Positions 15,379 through 24,300 of a DNA stretch of 37,638 nt are shown here, one piece after another. Source of the DNA: an uncultured Saprospiraceae bacterium (GTDB lineage: Bacteria > Bacteroidota > Bacteroidia > Chitinophagales > Saprospiraceae); assembly GCA_938010785.1 (NCBI GenBank), contig CALLVC010000156.1, positions 1 to 37,638 of the forward strand, given 5' to 3'. Each line of letters opens with the position of its first letter. Position 1 is the first letter of the stretch. The notes below the pieces were generated by a model. The model was given only the letters and a program-made list of their open reading frames with translations, was not told where the DNA came from and searched no databases. The translations under genes were made by a program, and so were the position numbers.

Positions 15379-18300
15379 ATGCTTTCAAAAGACGAAACAC
15401 TTTTTGACGCACCCTCCATTTTACCTAATATAGTCGAACACTATGCAGGAGTATCTCCTCATGCTGTTGCATTAATTTTTGATAAGCAAACACTAACTTA
15501 CCAAGAATTAGACCGACAGTCCTCAATTTTAGCGAATTATTTACAGACTAAAGGTGTTTATAGAGGTGATTTTGTGGCGATTCATTTGAAACGTTCTTTA
15601 GACCTAATTATTTCCATTTTAGCCATTCAAAAAGCTGGAGGTGCATATGTTCCTATTGACATTGCCTATCCGAAAGATAGAGTGGCATTTATGATTCAGG
15701 ATGCTCAAGTTAAAATTGTATTAACAGAAAAAAACTATCAAGATAATATTCCTACTGATGAGTCAATAAATACCATTTGCTTAGATGCAGAAAGAACTAT
15801 TATTTTAGCTAATAATGAAGCGCAATTTCAAACGGTGAATGAGCCTTCGGATATTGCTTACATGATTTATACTTCGGGGTCTACAGGTAAACCCAAAGGA
15901 GTTATGATAAGCCATGAGAATGTTTTTAATCAGTTGGAAGGGCAGCAAAATATAGCTCCAGAACGCATTCATAAAATGCTGCTAACCTGTTCTATTTCTT
16001 TTGATGTATCGGTGCTAACTATTTATTGGACCTTATATCAAGGAGCCACTTTAGTTATTCCTCATCAGGACGAAGAGAAAGATATTGCACAATTGGCAGA
16101 CACGATAGAAAAAGAACATATTTCTCATATTCTAACTTTACCTTCTCTTCATACACTCATTTTAGAACAAGCTGCCCCTCAAAAATTACAATCTTTAAGA
16201 CTAATAAATGTTTCAGGGGAAGTCTGTCCGACTTCTTTGACCCAAAAACATGCTGCGCTTTTGCCTAATTGTCAATTGTATAATCTTTACGGACCAACAG
16301 AGGCAACGGTTAACTGTACTTATTTTAAAATACCCAAAGGTTTCTCCGAAACCAAAGTGCCTATCGGTATTCCTATCGATAATTATGATATTCTAATTTT
16401 AGATAAAAACTTACAAGAAGTTGAAGGCGCTGAAGTGGGAGAAATTTATATCGGTGGCTCTAAGAATGTAGTTGGAAAAGGCTATTGGAATCGCCCTAAA
16501 TTAAGCGAAGAACGATTTATTAAAAATCCTTATGCTGCTACTAAAGGAGGAGCGATTTTATATAAAACAGGTGATCTAGCTAGATGGATGCCTCATGGTC
16601 ATATTGAGTTTTTAGGACGTGCTGATTTTCAAGTCAAATTTAATGGTTACCGAATTGAATTAGGAGAAATTGAAGCGGCCATTGGTCACTATGAAAAAAT
16701 TAAAGAAGTTGTTGTTTTATTAAAAAAGCAGCAACAAGCACAGTTAGTGGCCTATGTGACTTTACATAACGGAACTCGGTTAAATATATCGGAGGTTAGG
16801 ACGTTTTTGGCGGAGAAGCTTCCTGCTTATATGTTACCATCCAAACTTGTTGTTTTAGATAAAATACCTTTAACGCCCAATGGCAAATTTGACCGTAAAG
16901 CATTACCCAACCCACCTAATGACCGACCAACGCTTGCGCAAAATTATCAAGCCCCACAAAGTGAATTGGAAGAAAAATTGACTTACTATTGGGAGTCTAT
17001 TTTACAAATAAATCCGATTGGTCGAAATGACAAATTTTTCGAACTAGGAGGGAGTTCTATTCAAGCTGCTCAGTTTATTGGACAACTACAAACCGTATTA
17101 GATACATCCATTTTTGTCACGACTATTTTTGATAATCCAACAATTGCTAGCTATGCAAAGATGTTGGAAAAAGACTATCCTCTAGAGATAACTAAAAGAT
17201 TCGATGCTTCGAAAATATCTTCTATTAAAGAGAGGAGAACATTAACAAAAGAGCAGATTTTAAACTTCAAAAAATATATTCCTACTCTTTCTAAATTTGA
17301 TGGTACCTCAAGGAAAAACCCAAAGGCGATTTTTATTTTAGCGCCACCCCGTTCTGGTACAAGCTTGCTGAGTTTAATGCTCGCAGGACACCCTGATTTA
17401 ATTGCTTTTAATGAATTAAAATTATTGGGTTTTAATAGTTTGGAAGAACGAAATGCGGCTTATGTTGGAAAATTTAGTCTTTGGCAAGAAGGAGCGATTC
17501 GGGCGGTGATGACTTTAAAGAATTGTACCGTTGAAGTAGCACGAGATATTATCGATGATTTCGAAAAGAAAGGAACGACTACCAAAGATTTTTACTATCA
17601 ACTACAACAATGGGCAGCCCCCAAAATTATCGTGGACAAAACGCCTGCTTATGCGTTAGATAGTCAATCTTTACAAAAAATAATTCAAGATTTTGAAGAG
17701 CCGCTTTTTATCCATTTAACTCGGCATCCATTGTCAACAGTTACTTCTTTTGAAAAATACCATATGGAGCAGGTTTTATATTTAAAAGACCATCCTTATA
17801 CTTCAAAAGAGTTGGGCGAATTAGTCTGGCAAGAAAGTCACCAGAATATCTATGACTTTTTAAAGGAGGTTCCACAAGCACAACAAGCCAGAGTAAGTTA
17901 TGAAGATTTAGTAGCGCAACCCGAATTAACGATTCAGGCATTATGTACTCAATTAGGACTTTCTTTTCACCCAAATTTGCTAAAGCCTTATCAAAATATA
18001 GATACTAAAGCAATAGATGGAATTCATAAAGATTCTCGTTCTATGAGCGATAGTAATTTACTGAAATTTAGCACTATTCAAACAGAAAAAGCAGAAGAAT
18101 GGAAAGCAATCTTAAAAAATGATTTTCTCGCTTCGGCTTCTTGGCAATTGGCAGATAAATTGGGTTATGAATTCCCTCAAGAAAAATTACTTAATAAATT
18201 CATAGAGCAAGATTTGGATAACAAAGATGAAATGAATTCTTTGGTTTCCGATAAGAAAAGCGATACGGAACAAGCGTTTTTAAATACAAGCGATATCGCA

Positions 18301-21300
18301 ATTATCGGTATGTCCTGCCGACTTCCGGGCGCAAATACTTTACATGAGTTTTGGACTAATTTAGTTAATGGGGCAGATGTCAGTGAAACGGTTACAGCAG
18401 CTGATTTAATCAAAGTGGGCTTAGACCCAAATCTATTAAATCAATCAAGCTATGTCGCAAAAAAAATGTCTTTGGATGCGATAGATTGTTTTGATGCTCC
18501 TTTCTTTGGCTATTATCCTAAAGAGGCAGAATTGATGGACCCTCAGCATCGGGTACTATTAGAAGTAGCTTATGCAGGATTGGAAAATGCTGGATATAAT
18601 CCCTATAAATTTGATGGTAAAATCGGCATTTTTGGCGGTGTTGCTAGAAATGCTTACTTCACTGATAACATTGCGACTCACCCTGATTTACTGAAATCTG
18701 CGGGGGATTATGCGGATACTTTAGGAAGTGAAAAAACTTTTGCCATTAGTCGAATCGCTTATAAACTAAATTTGAGAGGCCCTGCGGTTAATGTCCAAAC
18801 GGCATGTTCGACTTCGGGGACTGCAATCCATTTAGCTTGTCAAAGTTTACTAAGTGGAGATTCGGATATGGTATTGGTCGGAGGAGGAAGAATTCAACCC
18901 AATTTGAATGCTGGCTATGAATATATAGAAGGTGGACCACTTTCTCCTGATGGCACTATTAGAGCCTTTGACGTGGATGCAAAAGGCATGGTTCGTGGAA
19001 ACGGTATGGTGAGTATTGTTTTGAAAAAGTTAGATGAAGCCGTTGCGGATAAAGACCATATTTGGGGCGTTATTAAATCAACTGCTATCAATAATGATGG
19101 GGCTGATAAAATTGGCTTTACTGCACCTAGTGTTAAAGGACAGGCTACTACAATTAGTGCTGCTTTGACTAAAGCGAATTTGACAGCGAACGATATTGAT
19201 TATGTAGAAGCACATGGCACAGGTACTATTTTAGGGGACCCAATAGAAGTGGAGGGCTTGACTAAAGCGTATAGACAAAGTACCGATAAAAAGCAATTTT
19301 GTGCAATAGGCTCGGTGAAAACAGCGATTGGACATTTGGATGCAGGTTCTTGTTTAGCAGGGGTTATCAAAACTGCATTGGCTTTAAAGTATGAATTATT
19401 GCCACCTTCTTTGAATTTTGAAAAACCTAATCCTCAAATAGATTTTGCCAATTCTCCTTTTTATGTGAATGATAAATTACAGCGTTGGGAAAGTGGCGAA
19501 CGGATTCGACGAGCTGGGGTTAGCTCTTTTGGTCTTGGTGGAACAAATGCACATATTATTTTAGAAGAAGCACCGAGGGAAGTTCAAGTTCAAGTTCAAA
19601 ATTCAAGTTCAAGAAGGGTATCGCAATTGTGTTTGCTTTCTGCAAAAAGTGAAATAGCATTGGTCCAACAAGAAGCGAATTTAGCTGCTTTTTTAGAGCG
19701 AAAACGGGAGGCTGATTTAACCGATATTGGTTATACTTTATCAACTGGGCGTCCTGCTTTTAATTTTCGTAATGCTCGATTAGGAGAGCAAATGATAACG
19801 AATAAGCCCAATGGAAATTTACCATTGCAAGCTGCTCCAATTGTTTTTCTTTTTCCTGGTGGTGGTGCGCAATATATTTCCATGGCAAAGGAGTTGTATA
19901 CAACTTATCCAACGGTCAAATCTACCATTGATTTCTGTATTGATTTTTTAAAAAAGGATGCGGATTTAAATATTGAAAAATTTCTTTTCCCTAAAGAAAA
20001 TATAGATTTAGTCCTTTTACAAAAAGAAATTGAACAGCCAACGAATGCTTTGGCTACGCTGTTTACTATTGAATACGCTTTAGCTAAATTATGGCAACAT
20101 TGGGGAGTTCAGCCTAGTCACTTGATTGGGCATAGTATGGGAGAATATACCGCAGCTTGTATTGCTGGCGTGTTTTCGGTGGAAGATGGCCTAAGATTGG
20201 TGACTGTCAGAGGTCGATTATTTGAAAGTTTAAGTGTGGAAGGTGCTATGTTAAGTGTGCCACTTTCAGAAAAAGAAATTAAACCATTCTTAAGCGAGAA
20301 AACAACGATTTCGGTTATCAATAAACCTAATAACTGTGTAGTTTCTGGGACAAGGGAATCTATAGATATTTTACAAAAAAAGCTAGTTGAGGAAAATATA
20401 GAAGTTGCTCGGATTCATATTAAAGTAGCAGCGCATTCTCCGCTGATTGACCCAATTATTCCACAATTCAAAGCTTTTTTAGAAACGATTGATTTCAAAA
20501 AGCCAACTATTCCGATTATTTCAAATCTGAATGGTGATTGGGCAAAGGCAGAAGAAATTATAAGCCCTCAATATTGGATAAATCACCTAAGACAAACCGT
20601 CCGTTTTTCTGATGGATTAACCACTATTTTTCAACAAGAAAATATCGCTTTATTAGAGGTTGGTCCTGGCCAAACTTTAGCAACTTTTGCTCGCCAACAT
20701 CCTGCTAAAAAGAAGCATCATTTTATTTATTCTTCCCTGAGACATCCAAAAGAATCCATTCCTGATGTAGCTTTTATGCTAAAATCGCTAGGAAAAATGT
20801 GGTGTAATGGAGTGGACATAAATTGGGACAATTATTATCTGCATTTTTCACCTTCTCGAACTTCCTTACCCACTTATCCTTTTGAACGAAAACGGTATTG
20901 GATTGAACGGAATACAGTGGGCAGTAGGCAGGAAGACAGTGAGCAGAAAATGTTTAATAAAATGGCAGTAGGCAGTAGCAATAGGCAGAAAATGCCTGAA
21001 CAATTAACGCTTATACAGATGGAGCAGGAGGCTTCTTTGGATGAATCAACTATTTCAACTATTAGTCGAAAAGAGCACCTAATTAATCTTATCAAAGATA
21101 TTTTATTTCAATTAAGTGGACTCGAACCAGAAGAGATGGAGTCGGATGCCACTTTTTTAGAGCTAGGTTTTGACTCACTTTTTTTGACTCAAGCTATTAC
21201 TAAATTTAATCGAAAATTTAAGTTGACGATTACTTTTAGGCAATTATTTGAAGAGGCTTCCACAATAGAAACTTTAGCAGAATTTGTAGATGGGGAACTA

Positions 21301-24300
21301 GCGGAAGGGACGTTTATGCCGAAGCAAGTTCAACCGCCTACATCACTTTCGGCGATTGGAATTGGGCAAGCAGAGGGAGCTGCCACTACGGGTTCTTTAC
21401 AAACGATTATCAATCAACAGTTGCATATTATGCAACAACAGATAGATTTATTAAAAGGCGGCGGACAACCTATTTCTTCTATTACTATTAATTCGAATAA
21501 TAATGACGAAATAGCATCGTCTAAACTAACCTCCTTACCTAAGCAAATTACAGAAGCGGATAAATCGAAGGGTTTTGGCCCTTGGAAACCTATTCCAAAA
21601 GGAGTAGCAGAACTCACGGAATTTCAACAAGACCAGTTAAAAGATTTTATTGAAAAATATAATCAGAAAACCGCAGGTTCTAAAAAACTTAGTCAAGAAC
21701 AGCGACAATATTTATCTGACCCTCGCTCGATTCAAGCTTTTAATAAACTGTGGAAAGACACTATTTACCAAATTGCTATGACTCGCTCGAAAGGGTCTAA
21801 AATGTGGGATGTAGATGGCAATGAGTACATTGACTTTTTAATGAGTTTTGGTATTGGTTTGTTTGGACACACACCAGACTTTGTCCAAACTGCGGTTATC
21901 GACCAAATGCAGAAGGGAACTGAATTGGCTGTTTTGCCGCCTTTAGCAAAAGAAGTTGCACAATTAGTTTGTGAACTTACAGGCATGGAACGAGCGACGT
22001 TGGTTAACACAGGGTCGGAAGCAATTTCTGCTGCTATTCGTGCAGCTAGAACGGTAACGGGCAAAGAAAAAGTAGCTGTTTTTGAAGGAGATTACCATGG
22101 GATTACCGATGAAATGTTGGTGAGAGGGATACAATTAAAAGGACGAACCAAAGCAGTTACGATTGCCCCTGGAATTCCTGATTCTGCGGTTAAAAATGTC
22201 TTGGTTTTATATTATGATGACCCTAATTTGATGGAGGTTATCCAAGATAATGCAGATGATTTAGCGGCGATTATTATCGAACCTTTTCATACACAGACCC
22301 CACATCTTCAACGGAAAGAGGTGATTGAAAAAGTGAGGGCTATTTCTACCACCGAAGATATTGCTTTGATTTATGATGAACTAGTAACTGGTTTTAGATT
22401 GACGCAAAGTGGTGCGCAAGGTTGGTATGGAATTCCAGCAGATATTTGTGCGTATGGAAAAATTGCGAGTGGTGGATTACCGATTGCAATGGTCGCAGGA
22501 CAAGCAAAATATTTAGATGCTTTTGACGGAGGACAATGGCAATATGGAGATGATTCTTTTCCTGAAGCGATGGTTACCTTTTTTGGTGGCACCTTTGTCA
22601 AACATCCAGTTAGTCTAGCAGCGGCAAAAGCTGTTTTAGAAAAGATAAAAAATGATGGTCCTCAAGTCCAACTAAACTTAAATAAAAAGACGAAGGTTTT
22701 TGCGGAAAGATTAGCTGCACTTTTCATAGAAACTAAAGCACCTTTAGCTATTAAATCTGCGGCTTCTATTTTAGCAGTCAAGGTGATTGATGATTTTCCT
22801 TTGTCTAAATTATTTTTTCATATGATGCGTCATAAAGGCGTGTATATGACCGAAAGAGCTGGGTTTTTATCTACGGAACATTCAGAAGAAGATTTAGAGA
22901 AAGTTTTTATTGCTTATAAGTCGGCTATTGCCGAAATGTTTGACCGTCAATTTTTTATACCTTGGGAAGGAACTGATTTAAATGAAATCATTGACCCTGC
23001 TGCTTTAGGATTAGCTATCAATCCTTTTGAAACCAAGGAAGTTCCTTTGACGGATGGACAAGAAGAAATCTGGATAGGACATCAATTTAGTGAGCAAGCT
23101 GCCTTGGCCTACAATTTAGCTACAGAAATAAGATTAGAGGGTGCATTTGAGATTGAAAAAATGCAAGCCGCTATCCAAGCATTAGTTAAAAGACATGAAG
23201 CACTACGAACTACTTTTAGTAAAGATGGTCTTACCCAAATCATCGCTCCTTATGCGGCAATAGAAATACCTTATGTTGATTTATTGGATAAAGACTCTGG
23301 GACGATTACTTTAGAACAAATTCATTTGTTGGAAGCAGAGACGCCAATGGATTTATTTGATGGGCCACTTGCGCGTTTCCAAATTATTCGACTAGAGTCA
23401 GAAGTTCATTTAGTAATTATTACGGTTCATCACATTATTGCGGACGGTTGGTCGCTTGGTATTTTAAGCACGGACTTAGGAGAATTGTATGCTAAGGCTA
23501 TTGGTAAAAAGCATCAACATTTAAACGCTCCAAAACAATTGAGTACGTATGCTTTGGAAAGTAGAAAAGCTAAACAATCAGATGATTATGTGAAATCAGA
23601 AAATTATTGGGCGGAGCAGTTTAGCGATGATATACCCGTTTTAGCATTTCCAACGGACCGTTTGCGTCCTCCTGTTAAAACTTATCATTCTGCGCTCGAA
23701 AAGATTTATTTTTCAACCGATATTCAGCAGCAAATTAGAAAGACTGCGGCAAAACAAGGAACGACCTTTTATAATTTTATGTTTGCCGCTTTTCAAGTTT
23801 TTATTCATCGTTTAGCACAGCAAGAAACTTTTACTTTAGGGGTAGTTGCAGCTGGACAAGCGATTGCAGGTAATCAAGATTTAGTTGGGCATAGTGTTAG
23901 TTTACTCCCTTTGAAAATGTCTGTGAATGCTGCGGATAATTTTAGCGTTCATCTGAAAAAGGTGAGAGGTAAAATTTTGGATGCTTTTGACCATCAAAAC
24001 TACACCTTGGGCGCTTTAGTCAAAAAATTAAAGCTACCTAGAGATACGAGTCGGCAACCTATTATTTCTGTTTTATTCAATTTAGATAGTGATTTTAGCC
24101 AACTTAATTTTGGCGATTTAAAAGTAACGACTAAAGGCGTACCAAGAAACTATGAGACCTTCGATATTTTTATCAATTTAAAACCAACTTCAGAAGGTAT
24201 TTTCTTTGAATGGATTTATAACACCGACTTGTTTGAAGGAGATACGATTAAAAGACGGTTATTAGAATTTGAAACGCTCCTTAAGGAGATTTTGGCTGAA

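Noticed and set aside
15379-16920. First domain as a fatty acyl-AMP ligase starter, as in iturin synthases
   Set aside because: The domain has amino-acid adenylation motifs, including the conserved pocket Asp (FDVSV) and a PCP of the GGxS type, so an amino acid is more likely.
17700-17974. Reading the 645-934 region as a diverged condensation or ketoreductase domain
   Set aside because: There is no HHxxxDG and no Rossmann GxGxxG motif. The PPRSGTSLL loop and the later RHP...S motif fit a sulfotransferase.
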